Shown: positions 52,504 to 61,055 of the stretch, in pieces
How the letters are laid out: each line of letters begins with the position of its first letter
How positions within the stretch are numbered: position 1 is the first letter of the stretch
Source of the DNA: Roseateles_B sp041906185
GTDB taxonomy: Bacteria > Pseudomonadota > Gammaproteobacteria > Burkholderiales > Burkholderiaceae_C
Length of the DNA stretch: 64,000 nt
Direction: 5' to 3'
Assembly (NCBI GenBank): GCA_041906185.1
Contig: JAYRJQ010000015.1
Location: forward strand, 62,001 to 126,000
The notes under the pieces: model-generated
Database searches by the model: none
The model's input: the letters and a program-made list of their open reading frames with translations, nothing else
What the model was told of the DNA's origin: nothing
Program-made: the position numbers and the translations under genes

Positions 52504-53307
52504 ATGCTGCGCCGCCCCGCCCTTGCCGCTCTCCGATCTGCCGCCCTGACCGCTGTGCTGGCGGCCTCCGCCCTGCCCGCCGGGGCCGCCACCAGCCACC
52601 CCTGGCTCACGCAGGCACCGCGCATGGAGAAGTCGGCCCACTTCACGAACCTCGAGGACGGCGCCCGCATCGAGACGCCTTACCTCCTGCGCTTCGGCCT
52701 CACGGGCTTCGGCATCGCCCCGATCACCAAGGCGCAGGCCCACACGGGCCACCACCACCTGCTCATCAACCGCGACCTGCCGCTGGACTTCTCCAAGCCC
52801 CTGCCCTTCACCGAGCAGTACATCCACTTCGGCAAGGGCCAGATGGAGACGGCGCTGAACTTGCAGCCCGGGGTCTACACGCTGCGACTCGTGCTGGCGG
52901 ACCACCGCCATGTGCCGAACTTCGTCTACAGCAAGCCCATCAAGGTGACGGTGACGGCGCAGCGCAAGGACATCGACCCGGCATCCCTGCCGAAGCCCGG
53001 CATCTCGGTGCGGCCGGTGCAGCCGGAAGTCGGTGAGAACACCCCCGTGCAGGTGCTCTTCCATGCCTCGGCGCTGAACGTGTCGCACCAGGCGCTCAAG
53101 GAAAAGGGCACGGGCCACTTCCGCCTGCAGGTCCAGCCCGAGGGCCGCGCCGCCGAGCTGATGGACTTCACGGGCGGCGAGACGGAGGCCTGGCTGCGTC
53201 CGCCCAAGGGCCGCTACACGCTGAAGCTGGAGTTCGTCGACAACCTGGAGCCCGGCAAGGTGCTGCACACCAGCGAGCCGGCCGCGCTGCGCGTGGGCGC
53301 GCTCTGA
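52504..53307 (+). CDS. Exported DUF4399 protein
   Basis: The product is 267 residues from ATG 52504. The signal peptide ends near residue 26 (SALPAGAATS). The DUF4399 domain (about 45-140) has HFTNLEDGARIETPYLLRFGLTGFGIAPI and the His-rich TGHHHLLINRDLPLDF, then GKGQMETALNLQPGVYTLRLVLADHRHVPN. A second, Ig-like half (about 150-267) ends with GRYTLKLEFVDN. The His cluster suggests metal binding, but the function is unknown. Confidence 0.82.
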   Translation: MLRRPALAALRSAALTAVLAASALPAGAATSHPWLTQAPRMEKSAHFTNLEDGARIETPYLLRFGLTGFGIAPITKAQAHTGHHHLLINRDLPLDFSKPLPFTEQYIHFGKGQMETALNLQPGVYTLRLVLADHRHVPNFVYSKPIKVTVTAQRKDIDPASLPKPGISVRPVQPEVGENTPVQVLFHASALNVSHQALKEKGTGHFRLQVQPEGRAAELMDFTGGETEAWLRPPKGRYTLKLEFVDNLEPGKVLHTSEPAALRVGAL

Positions 53308-53314
53308 GCGGGCC

Positions 53315-53785
53315 TCAGCCGACCGGCAGCGCCGTCTCGTACTTCACCTCGCGCAGCACCACATTGCTGCGCACACTGGCCACGCCCGGCACCTTGAAGA
53401 CCTTGCTCTGCAGGAACTGGTCGTAGGCCTTCATGTCCGGCACGACGACCTTGATCACGTAGTCCGCCTCGCCGGTGATGCCGTGGCACTCGATGATCTC
53501 GCGGCTCGTCAGCACGAGCTGCTCGAACTGCTCCACGGCGCCCTCGCTGTGCCGCACGAGGCTGACGTTGGCCAGCACGCAGATCGAGAGGCCCAGCTTC
53601 TCGCGGTCCACCAAGGCCACGTGGCGGCGGATCACGCCGCTGTCCTCCAGCTCCTTCACGCGCCGCCACACCGGCGTGGCCGACAACCCCACGCGCTCCG
53701 CCAGCGCCTGCGTGGACAGGCGCGCGTCCGCCTGCAGCGCCTCCAGGATCTGGCGAGTCGCCCGATCGAAACGTTCTGACTCCAT
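53315..53785 (-). CDS. Lrp/AsnC family transcriptional regulator
   Basis: The product is 156 residues from ATG 53785, which has an AAGGAGG RBS 7 bases upstream. The winged HTH is at about 5-60 (FDRATRQILEALQADARLSTQALAERVGLSATPVWRRVKELEDSGVIRRHVALVD). The RAM ligand domain is at about 70-150 (GITGEADYVIKVVVPDMKAYDQFL). It diverges from the indolepyruvate oxidoreductase gene, so it probably senses an aromatic amino acid or its keto acid and controls that gene (inference). Confidence 0.92.
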   Translation of the reverse strand: MESERFDRATRQILEALQADARLSTQALAERVGLSATPVWRRVKELEDSGVIRRHVALVDREKLGLSICVLANVSLVRHSEGAVEQFEQLVLTSREIIECHGITGEADYVIKVVVPDMKAYDQFLQSKVFKVPGVASVRSNVVLREVKYETALPVG

Positions 53786-53823
53786 ATCGAGCCTCCTTGA
53801 GACGAATTCTCTCATCCACCCGC

Positions 53824-53853
53824 TTGACAGGGGGAATTGAAGAAACAAACACT
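53824..53853 (+). promoter_or_regulatory. Sigma-70 promoter candidate of the indolepyruvate oxidoreductase gene
   Basis: A perfect TTGACA (53824-53829) is followed after 18 bases by AACACT (53848-53853). It leaves a 56-base leader before ATG 53916. A GAATTC-centred partial palindrome at 53800-53814, near the lrp start, could be an Lrp-family site. Confidence 0.5.
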
Positions 53854-53915
53854 GCCAGGGCTCGCCAAAAATCTCGCGCAGTTTTCCCTACAAGAACCCG
53901 CGCCAGGAGACCCCC

Positions 53916-56900
53916 ATGTCCGATGCCCTCACGCCCGCCCCGAGCCCCGATGTGCCGGCGCTGCGCCCCTACAAGCTCTCGGACAACCTCAGCGCCTCCA
54001 CCGGCCAGGTCTTCCTCACCGGCACGCAGGCCCTGGTGCGCCTGCTGCTCGCCCAGAAGGCGCTGGACGAGCGCAACGGCCTGAAGACCGCCGGCTTCGT
54101 CTCCGGCTACCGCGGCTCGCCGCTGGGCATGGTCGACCAGCAGCTGTGGAAGGCGAAGAAGTTCCTCGACGCCGCGCAGGTGAATTTCCTGCCCGCCATC
54201 AACGAGGACCTCGCCGCCACCGCCTGCCTGGGCGTGCAGCGCGTCGCGCTGGACCCGAAGCGCACGGTCGATGGCGTCTTCGCCATGTGGTACGGCAAGG
54301 GCCCCGGCGTGGACCGCTCGGGCGATGCGCTCAAGCACGGCAACGTCTACGGCACCTCCACGCAGGGCGGCGTGCTCGTGGTCTGCGGGGACGACCACGG
54401 CTGCGTGTCCTCCTCCACGCCGCACCAGAGCGACCTGGCCCTGCAGGCCTGGAGCATGCCCATCGTGCATCCGGCCAATGTGGCGGAGTACCTCGAGTTC
54501 GGCCTCTATGGTTGGGCGCTGTCGCGTTTCTCGGGCGCCTGGGTGGGCTTCAAGGCCATCTCCGAGGTGGTCGAGTCCGGCATGACCGTGGACCTGGACC
54601 GCGTGCCGCTGGACTTCGAGCATCCGGTCGACTACGTCGCCCCGACGAATCTGCACATCCGCCAGGTGGACCTGCCCTCGCTGGACCTGGAATCGCGCCT
54701 GGCCCACAAGCTGGACGCGGTGCTGGCCTTCGCGAAGCTGAACAGCATCGACAAGCACATCGTCACCAGCCCGCGCGCCACGCTGGGCATCGTGACCGTG
54801 GGCAAGGCGCACTACGACTTCATGGAGGTGCTGCGCCGCCTGGACCTGGACCCCAACGCCCTGGCCGCAGCGGGCGTGCGCGTCTACAAGGTCGGCCTCG
54901 TGTTCCCGCTGGAGCCCACGCGGATGCGCGAGTTCGCGCAGGGCCTGACCGACATGCTCGTGATCGAGGAAAAGGCGCCCGTCGTGGAGCGCCAGATCAA
55001 GGAGCTGCTGTACCACCTGCCCGACGCCCAGCGCCCGCGCGTGGTCGGCAAGACCGATGAACACGGGGCCGCCGTGCTCTCGGCCCTCGGCGAGCTGCGC
55101 CCCTCGCGCATCATGGCCACGGTCGCCGACTGGCTGGCCCGCCTCAACCCGGCCCTGGACCGCCGCCATCTGGTGGTGGACTTCCTCACGCCCTGCCTGC
55201 TCTCGAACGAGGCCGACGGCGTGCGCCGCCAGCCCTACTTCTGCTCCGGCTGCCCGCACAACACCAGCACCAAACTGCCCGAGGGCTCGCGCGCGCTGGC
55301 CGGCATCGGTTGCCACTTCATGGCCAGCTGGATGGAGCGCGGCACCTCCGGCCTGATCCAGATGGGTGCCGAGGGCGTGGACTGGGCCGCACACAGCCGC
55401 TTCACCACCGAGAAGCACGTCTTCCAGAACCTGGGCGACGGCACCTACTACCACTCCGGCTACCTCGCCATCCGCCAGGCCATCGCGGCCCGGGCCAACA
55501 TCACCTACAAGATCCTCTACAACGACGCCGTCGCCATGACCGGCGGGCAGCCGGTGGACGGCACGACCAGCGTGCCGCAGATCGCGCGCCAGGTGGAGGC
55601 CGAGGGCGTGAAGCGCCTGGCGGTGGTGTCGGACGAGCCCGAGAAGTACGTCGGCCACGAAGGCCTGTTCCCGCCCAAGACCACCTTCCATCCGCGCGCC
55701 GACCTCGACGCCGTGCAGCGCGAGCTGCGCGAGATCGAGGGCGTGACCGTGCTGATCTACGACCAGACCTGCGCCGCCGAGAAGCGCCGCCGCCGCAAGA
55801 AGGGCGAGTTCTACGACCCGCCCAAGCGCGTCTTCATCAACGAGGCCGTCTGCGAGGGCTGCGGCGACTGCGGGCAGGCCAGCAACTGCCTCTCCGTCGT
55901 GCCCGTCGAGACCGACTGGGGCCGCAAGCGCGCCATCGAGCAGAGCAGCTGCAACAAGGACTTCTCCTGCGTCAACGGCTTCTGCCCGAGCTTCGTCTCG
56001 GTGCACGGCGCGCAGCTGAAGAAGAAGGTGGGCTCGGGCTTCACCGCGGCGGACCTCGCCCGCGAGATCGACGCCATCCAGCCCCCCGCCGCCTGGCAGT
56101 GGACGGGGCCCTTCGACATGCTGGTGACGGGCGTGGGCGGCACCGGCGTGGTGACCGTGGGCGCGCTCGTGTCGATGGCCGCGCACCTGGAAGGCAAGCA
56201 GGCCTCGGTGCTGGACTTCATGGGCTTCGCGCAAAAGGGCGGCTCGGTGCTGTCCTTCGTGCGCGTGGCGCCGACGCAAGACCTGCTCAACCAGGTCCGC
56301 ATCGACACCCAGCAGGCCGACGTGCTGCTGGCCTGCGACATGGTGGTGGGCGCCTCGCCCGATGCGCTGGGCACCGTCAAGCCCGGCCGCACGGTGATCC
56401 TGGCCAACACGCACGAGCTGCCCACCGCCGCCTTCGTGCGCAACCCGGATGCCAGCCTGCAGGGTCAGGGCTTGCTCGCGAAGATGCAGCATGCCGTCGG
56501 GGGTACGGACGCGCTGCTGGACACGATCGATGCGCAGTCCATCGCCCAGACGCTCATGGGCGACACCATGCCCAGCAACATCATCATGCTGGGCGCCTGC
56601 TGGCAGCGCGGCCTGATCCCGGTGAGCTTCGCCGCGCTGATGCGCGCCATCGAGCTCAACGGTGTGGCCGTGGACAGCAACAAGACCGCCTTCGCGCTGG
56701 GCCGCCTGGCCATCGCCGCGCCCGAGGCCCTGCGCCGCCTGGCCGGCCAGCCCGAGGCGACGCCGGTGCAGCTGCTGCTGGGCCAGGACAAGCTCGACGG
56801 CGAGGACGGCCTCATCAGCCGCCGCCTGCGTTTCCTGACCGACTACCAGGACGCCGCCTACGCGCAGCGCTACCTCGCCCTCGTGCAGGAGATCCGCCTG

Positions 56901-57515
56901 GCCGAAGGCCGCCTCGGTGAGCTGGGCCAGGGCGAGCGCCTGTCCAAGGCCGTCGCGCGCTACCTCGCCAAGCTGATGGCCATCAAGGACGAGTACGAGG
57001 TCGCCCGCCTCTACACCGACGGCCGCTTCGAGCAGGCGCTGAAGGAGCAGTTCCAGTCCTTCGATCGCCTCTCCTTCCACATGGCCCCGCCGCTGGTCTC
57101 CAAGCCCGGTGCCGATGGCCGCGCGAAGAAGATCGAGCTCGGCAGCTGGACCTTCTCCGCCCTGAAGTTGCTGGCCGGCCTCAAGGGCCTGCGCGGCGGC
57201 TGGCTGGACATCTTCGGCAAGACCGAGGAACGCCGCATGGAGCGCCAGCTGCTGGCGGACTACGAGCAGCTGTTGCGCCGCGAGATCCTGCCGCTGCTGC
57301 AGCCGGGCCTCGAGAAGCCCCGCTACGAGCTGATGCTGGCCCTGGCCCGCCTGCCCGAGAAGATCCGCGGCTACGGCCACGTCAAGCTGGCCAATGTGGT
57401 GACGGCCCGCGCCCAGTGGAAGGACCTGCTGGACCGCCTGCAAGGCAAGGTGCAGGACGCCGCGCCGGTGGCCAGCGCGGCGCCGATCCGGATCAAGGGC
57501 GTGGCGGAGCTCTAA
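53916..57515 (+). CDS. Fused indolepyruvate ferredoxin oxidoreductase
   Basis: The 1199-residue protein fuses the alpha and beta parts of indolepyruvate:ferredoxin oxidoreductase, which oxidatively decarboxylates aryl-pyruvates from Trp, Phe and Tyr to aryl-acetyl-CoA with TPP. The N-terminal part has VSGYRGSPLGMVDQQLW and GVQRVALDPKRTVDGVFAMWYGKGPGVDRSGDAL. A cysteine motif CSGCPHN (C443) precedes the TPP region (GIGCHFMASWM, NLGDGTYYHSGYLAI). A ferredoxin-like cluster motif has C646, C649, C652 and C658. The gamma-type domain begins near 735 (VTGVGGTGVVTVGALVSMAAHLEGKQAS). AGGAG precedes the ATG. Length and order match the betaproteobacterial fused form. Confidence 0.95.
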   Translation: MSDALTPAPSPDVPALRPYKLSDNLSASTGQVFLTGTQALVRLLLAQKALDERNGLKTAGFVSGYRGSPLGMVDQQLWKAKKFLDAAQVNFLPAINEDLAATACLGVQRVALDPKRTVDGVFAMWYGKGPGVDRSGDALKHGNVYGTSTQGGVLVVCGDDHGCVSSSTPHQSDLALQAWSMPIVHPANVAEYLEFGLYGWALSRFSGAWVGFKAISEVVESGMTVDLDRVPLDFEHPVDYVAPTNLHIRQVDLPSLDLESRLAHKLDAVLAFAKLNSIDKHIVTSPRATLGIVTVGKAHYDFMEVLRRLDLDPNALAAAGVRVYKVGLVFPLEPTRMREFAQGLTDMLVIEEKAPVVERQIKELLYHLPDAQRPRVVGKTDEHGAAVLSALGELRPSRIMATVADWLARLNPALDRRHLVVDFLTPCLLSNEADGVRRQPYFCSGCPHNTSTKLPEGSRALAGIGCHFMASWMERGTSGLIQMGAEGVDWAAHSRFTTEKHVFQNLGDGTYYHSGYLAIRQAIAARANITYKILYNDAVAMTGGQPVDGTTSVPQIARQVEAEGVKRLAVVSDEPEKYVGHEGLFPPKTTFHPRADLDAVQRELREIEGVTVLIYDQTCAAEKRRRRKKGEFYDPPKRVFINEAVCEGCGDCGQASNCLSVVPVETDWGRKRAIEQSSCNKDFSCVNGFCPSFVSVHGAQLKKKVGSGFTAADLAREIDAIQPPAAWQWTGPFDMLVTGVGGTGVVTVGALVSMAAHLEGKQASVLDFMGFAQKGGSVLSFVRVAPTQDLLNQVRIDTQQADVLLACDMVVGASPDALGTVKPGRTVILANTHELPTAAFVRNPDASLQGQGLLAKMQHAVGGTDALLDTIDAQSIAQTLMGDTMPSNIIMLGACWQRGLIPVSFAALMRAIELNGVAVDSNKTAFALGRLAIAAPEALRRLAGQPEATPVQLLLGQDKLDGEDGLISRRLRFLTDYQDAAYAQRYLALVQEIRLAEGRLGELGQGERLSKAVARYLAKLMAIKDEYEVARLYTDGRFEQALKEQFQSFDRLSFHMAPPLVSKPGADGRAKKIELGSWTFSALKLLAGLKGLRGGWLDIFGKTEERRMERQLLADYEQLLRREILPLLQPGLEKPRYELMLALARLPEKIRGYGHVKLANVVTARAQWKDLLDRLQGKVQDAAPVASAAPIRIKGVAEL

Positions 57516-57624
57516 GGGCGCACCGGCGCCGTCCGGCGCGCGGTACAAGTCCGCACCGGACGGCCCTGCGCGTGCTCGCGCCGGACAGCCCCGGCGCTAT
57601 CCTGCGGACAGGTCCCCTTCTGCC

Positions 57625-58587
57625 ATGACTCCGCACGCCCCCGCCTGCCCCTCGCGCCGCCAGTTGCTCGCCACGGCCTGCCGTGCCGGGCTCGCGACCA
57701 GTCTGACCCTGGCACCCCCACGGCTGCTGGCACAGCCGACGGGCGCGAAGCCGCTCGTGATCCGGCACAACATGTCGGACACCGACGAGCCGGAGCCCTA
57801 CCGCCTGCAGGTGCTGCGCCTGCTGCTCGACCGCACGCGCGGCAGCCATGGCGGCTACGAGCTCCGCACGGACCTCAGCTCCACCACCCAGAGCCGCGCC
57901 CTCGCGCAGCTGCGCGCGGGGGACATCGACGTGTGGGCCAGCATGTGCTCGCGCAGCCGCCAGGACGCCGGCATCAGCCTGCCGATCTGCCTGCGCCGAG
58001 GCGTCAACGGCGTGCGGCTGCCGGTCGTGCTGGCCGAACGGCGCCAGGAGTTCGAGGGCCTGCGTCACGCGCTGGCGCTGCGCACCTACCGCTTCGGCCA
58101 GGTGAGCCACTGGCCCGACGCCCGCGTGCTCGCCGGCAACGGCTTCAAGCTCGAAGCCGTCCAGACGCTGGACGCCTTCCCCGCGATGCTGAAGCTGCGC
58201 CGCTTCGACGTCTTCCTGCTGGCCGCCGACGAGGCCCATGCCATCGCCGACGCCTACCCGGAGCTCGCGGTGCTGGACGGCTGGTGCCTCGCCTACCCCT
58301 CGATCTACGGCTTCTTCGTCAACGCCCGCCAGCCCGCGCTGGCCGAGCGCCTGCGCGCCGGCTGGACGCAGTGCCTGGCCGACGGCAGCTTCGCGGCGCT
58401 GTTCGAGGCGCACCTCGGGCGCCAGATCCAGCGCGCGCAGCTGGAGAAGCGCCTCTGGTTCCGCCTGCCCAACCCCGACCTGCCGGAAGGCATGCCGCTG
58501 CACGAGCGCGGCCTGTGGCACCCGCTGGTCTGGCAGAAGCTGCTGGCGCCGGCGAAGTCCCGGCAGGCCCCGCCCGCGCGCGGCTGA
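57625..58587 (+). CDS. Periplasmic solute-binding-like protein with Tat-type signal
   Basis: The 320-residue protein begins with a twin-arginine signal (SRRQLLATACRAGLATSLTL; cleavage near LLAQPTG). The mature fold is of the solute-binding protein type: KPLVIRHNMSDTDEPEPYRLQVLRLLLDRTRGSHGGYELR, ALAQLRAGDIDVWASMCSRSRQ, LRTYRFGQVSHWPDARVLAGNGFKLEAVQ and RRFDVFLLAADEAHAI. No transporter is adjacent. The Tat-like signal is unusual for this fold and would imply folding or cofactor loading in the cytoplasm; Sec export is also possible. It could feed a sensor. Ligand unknown. Confidence 0.78.
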   Translation: MTPHAPACPSRRQLLATACRAGLATSLTLAPPRLLAQPTGAKPLVIRHNMSDTDEPEPYRLQVLRLLLDRTRGSHGGYELRTDLSSTTQSRALAQLRAGDIDVWASMCSRSRQDAGISLPICLRRGVNGVRLPVVLAERRQEFEGLRHALALRTYRFGQVSHWPDARVLAGNGFKLEAVQTLDAFPAMLKLRRFDVFLLAADEAHAIADAYPELAVLDGWCLAYPSIYGFFVNARQPALAERLRAGWTQCLADGSFAALFEAHLGRQIQRAQLEKRLWFRLPNPDLPEGMPLHERGLWHPLVWQKLLAPAKSRQAPPARG

Positions 58588-58849
58588 CACCGCCGCCGCC
58601 ACGCTCGCACCGAGCTCCCACCACGCTCCCACCACGCGGCTCCACGCCCGTGGAAGCCCGTCACATCGGCACTTCCACCCTGGAAGAACTGCCAATAGGG
58701 TTGCGCCCGATCTCTGCTGGCAAACCCCGAGCCCATGGGCCCTGTCGGCCACCACACTCCCGCTTGCGCATGCAGAAGTTGTGCGGCATGCGCGCCATAA
58801 CAGCCGGGTCGCAAGGCCCGAATCATCCATCCATCTGTACGAGGCAGAT

Positions 58850-59416
58850 ATGCACACGAAACTTCTGAAGTCCTCCATCGCCCGCACCCTGGGCGTCGCG
58901 GCCGCGCTGGCCCTGAGCGCCCTGGGCGCCCAGGCCGCCACGGTCAACAACACCTACATCCAGAACTCGGCCACCGAAATCCGCGGCCAGCTGGGCGGCT
59001 ATGCGCGCCCGACGGTGTACGTGGACCGCAACGCCTGCGGCGAAGGCATCCCCGGCAATGCCGTGGCCTGCGGCCCCTACACCATCAGCGTGGGCGTGCG
59101 CTTCCTGCAGGGCCAGGAGAACAGCTACGGCAACTACGTGGCCAAGTTCATCATCGCCCATGAGTGGGGCCACAGCATCCAGTTCACGCGCGGCATCTAC
59201 AAGCAGGCGCCGATGCAGGAGCTGCAGGCCGACTGCGTGGCCGGCACCTTCGCCAAGTACGCGCAGACCTCGCTGGGCTACCCCGCCTTCATCGAGTCCG
59301 CCGTCCGCTCGGCCCGCGCCGCCGCCGACTACTCCACGCACGGGTCGCCGTCGCAGCGCGACTACTACTCGCGCTACGGCTACGCCAACGGCCTGAGCCG
59401 CTGCCTGAGCCTGTAA
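58850..59416 (+). CDS. Short YpfJ-like neutral zinc metallopeptidase
   Basis: The product is 188 residues from ATG 58850 (GAGG RBS 5 bases upstream). The signal peptide ends near residue 30 (SALGAQAATV). The zinc motif AHEWGHSIQ (H104, E105, H108) is followed by ELQADCVAGTFAKYA, whose Glu/Asp supply the third ligand, as in the PF04228 neutral zinc metallopeptidases. Those proteins are usually about 290 residues, so this is a minimal form lacking the N-terminal region. Two Cys pairs (C/C near 63-75, and near the end) could form disulfides. The next gene starts 11 bases later and shares its transcript. Confidence 0.85.
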   Translation: MHTKLLKSSIARTLGVAAALALSALGAQAATVNNTYIQNSATEIRGQLGGYARPTVYVDRNACGEGIPGNAVACGPYTISVGVRFLQGQENSYGNYVAKFIIAHEWGHSIQFTRGIYKQAPMQELQADCVAGTFAKYAQTSLGYPAFIESAVRSARAAADYSTHGSPSQRDYYSRYGYANGLSRCLSL

Positions 59417-59427
59417 GGAGCGCCACG

Positions 59428-60213
59428 ATGAGCCCCAAGCATCTCGGACTGGCCGCCCTGGTCGTCACGGGGCTCACGTTCGTCAGCTGGTACTGGCTGG
59501 ACGAACGTGAGGCCGTGCGCGCCGAGGAGGCCCAGGCCCGCGCCAAAGCCGAGGCGGCCCAGCGCAACGCGGGGCTCAACACCGGTCTGGCGGACCTGTT
59601 CCGCCCGCTGCCCGCCAGCACGGCACAGGCAGCGGGTGCTGACGCCTCAGGTCAGCAGGTCTGGATGGCTGCAGGTCAGGGCGGCACGGCCGGCAGCGTG
59701 CCGGGCATGCCGCCCCCCGACATCCAGCCGGAGACGCCCCAGCAGCGGGCCGAGGCCGAAGCCCTGCGCCAGCTGGGCTACCACATCGACCAGCGCTACT
59801 ACCAGATGTCGCTGGCGACGCTGCGGCAGGCCGCCGAGGCCGGTGACCGCCAGGCGCTGACGCATCTGGCCGAGCGCTATCTCTTCGCGCTGGACGGCAA
59901 GCCGCAGGACCCCGACTTCGAGGCAGGCTATCCCTACCGCGAGGCCGCCCGCGAGGCGCTGCGCCAGGCCTATGTGCGCGGCAACCTGCATGCGGCGTCC
60001 ATCATCTCGGAGTCCTATCTGCTGGAGAAGCGGCCGCTGGATGCCGCCGCCTGGAACCTCGTCGCCCGCCGCTCGGGGGACACGCTCAGCGCCGACTGGC
60101 TGCTGAAGACCAAGGACTACCAGCAGCTGAACGACGCCCAGCGCAGCGAGGCCACGCGCATGGCCGAAAGCCTGTGGGCCGACCTGGAAGCGCGACGCCA
60201 GAACAAGGGTTGA
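59428..60213 (+). CDS. Membrane-anchored Sel1-like protein of unknown function
   Basis: The product is 261 residues from ATG 59428; AAGGAG overlaps the stop of the preceding gene. One N-terminal helix (about 7-24, GLAALVVTGLTFVSWYWL) anchors an Ala/Glu-rich coiled segment and a Gly/Pro linker. From about 120 a helical-repeat region resembles Sel1/TPR pairs (RQAAEAGDRQALTHLAERYLFALDGKPQD; LRQAYVRGNLHAASIISESYLLEKRPLDAAAWNLVARRSGD). It probably works in the periplasm with the YpfJ-like peptidase encoded before it (inference from operon structure). Function unknown. Confidence 0.78.
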   Translation: MSPKHLGLAALVVTGLTFVSWYWLDEREAVRAEEAQARAKAEAAQRNAGLNTGLADLFRPLPASTAQAAGADASGQQVWMAAGQGGTAGSVPGMPPPDIQPETPQQRAEAEALRQLGYHIDQRYYQMSLATLRQAAEAGDRQALTHLAERYLFALDGKPQDPDFEAGYPYREAAREALRQAYVRGNLHAASIISESYLLEKRPLDAAAWNLVARRSGDTLSADWLLKTKDYQQLNDAQRSEATRMAESLWADLEARRQNKG

Positions 60214-60224
60214 GACCTGACCCC
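60213..60224 (-). repeat. Dispersed motif, partial copy D
   Basis: On the minus strand GGGGTCAGGTCT matches the first 12 bases of GGGGTCAGGTCTTGCC. It begins at the stop of the Sel1-like gene, just before its terminator. Confidence 0.45.
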
Positions 60225-60232
60225 GCTCCACG

Positions 60233-60259
60233 ACGGCAGCCCTCGCGGCTGCCGTTTTT
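60233..60259 (+). terminator. Terminator of the metallopeptidase/Sel1-like operon
   Basis: A 9-bp stem, ACGGCAGCC/GGCTGCCGT with loop CTCGC, is followed by TTTTT. It lies 20 bases after the stop. Confidence 0.85.
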
Positions 60260-60305
60260 CATGAAGGGGACCTGATGGCACTCCGCGCTGCCTTCAGTGC
60301 CACCG

Positions 60306-60959
60306 TCAGAGCCGGGTGAACGGTCCGCGCGCCAGCCAGCGTTCGATCTGCGGCTGTCGGTCGTTGCCCCAGAAGGGCTCGCCATCGATCACGAAGAAGG
60401 GCGCGCCGAACACGCCGGCCGCCACCGCGGCCTCGTTGACGCCGCGCAGGCGCTGCTTCCAGGCGTCGTCCTGCCAGGCCTGCTCGGCGGCGTCGGCGTC
60501 CAGGCCCAGCTCGGTCAGGAGTGCGCGCAGCTGCGGCGGGTCGCTGAGCACCACGCCGCGCGTGAAGTAGGCCCGCAGGCCCGCACGCGCGAAGCTCGCC
60601 GCCTGCTGCGGGCCCTGGGTGTCGTGCAGCCACCAGAACACGCGGGCGGCGTTCTGCGTGGGGATGGGGAAGGTCTCGGGCTGGCGGTAGGGCAGGCCCG
60701 CGAAGTGGGCCGAGCGCTCGAAGTCGCGCAGCGCGTAGTCCCGCTTGATCGGGTGGGCCACCGGCGGCTTCAGCTCGGCCGCCTGGAAGGTCACGCCCAG
60801 CAGGATCGCCTGCCACTGCACCGTGCGCCCGTGGCGGGCCGCGACGGCGTCGATCCACTCCGACGCGATGTAGGCATAGGGCGAGGAGAAGTCGAAGTAG
60901 AACTGGATCGGGGGCCGCGCCGGACTGCCCGCGCGGGCGGCAAAGGGAGATTCATGCAT
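60306..60959 (-). CDS. 2-hydroxychromene-2-carboxylate isomerase family protein
   Basis: The 217-residue DsbA-fold protein has YFDFSSPYAYIASEWIDAVAARHGR, in which Ser-Ser-Pro replaces the Cys-x-x-Cys of DsbA, as in the GST-kappa/HCCA isomerase family. GVFGAPFFVIDGEPFWGNDR is the matching C-terminal segment. HCCA isomerase acts with glutathione in naphthalene breakdown, but many relatives stand outside such pathways, as this one does. The substrate is not known. An 11-residue N-terminal tail precedes the fold. Confidence 0.88.
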   Translation of the reverse strand: MHESPFAARAGSPARPPIQFYFDFSSPYAYIASEWIDAVAARHGRTVQWQAILLGVTFQAAELKPPVAHPIKRDYALRDFERSAHFAGLPYRQPETFPIPTQNAARVFWWLHDTQGPQQAASFARAGLRAYFTRGVVLSDPPQLRALLTELGLDADAAEQAWQDDAWKQRLRGVNEAAVAAGVFGAPFFVIDGEPFWGNDRQPQIERWLARGPFTRL

Positions 60960-61055
60960 TCCCCGACCTTAGGCGATCCGCGCCGGGCCCGCAGCCGGGC
61001 TTTCACCGGCTTGGCGCGCGTGCCGCACGGAGGCAGCGCGCGCCGTCGGGCTCGC

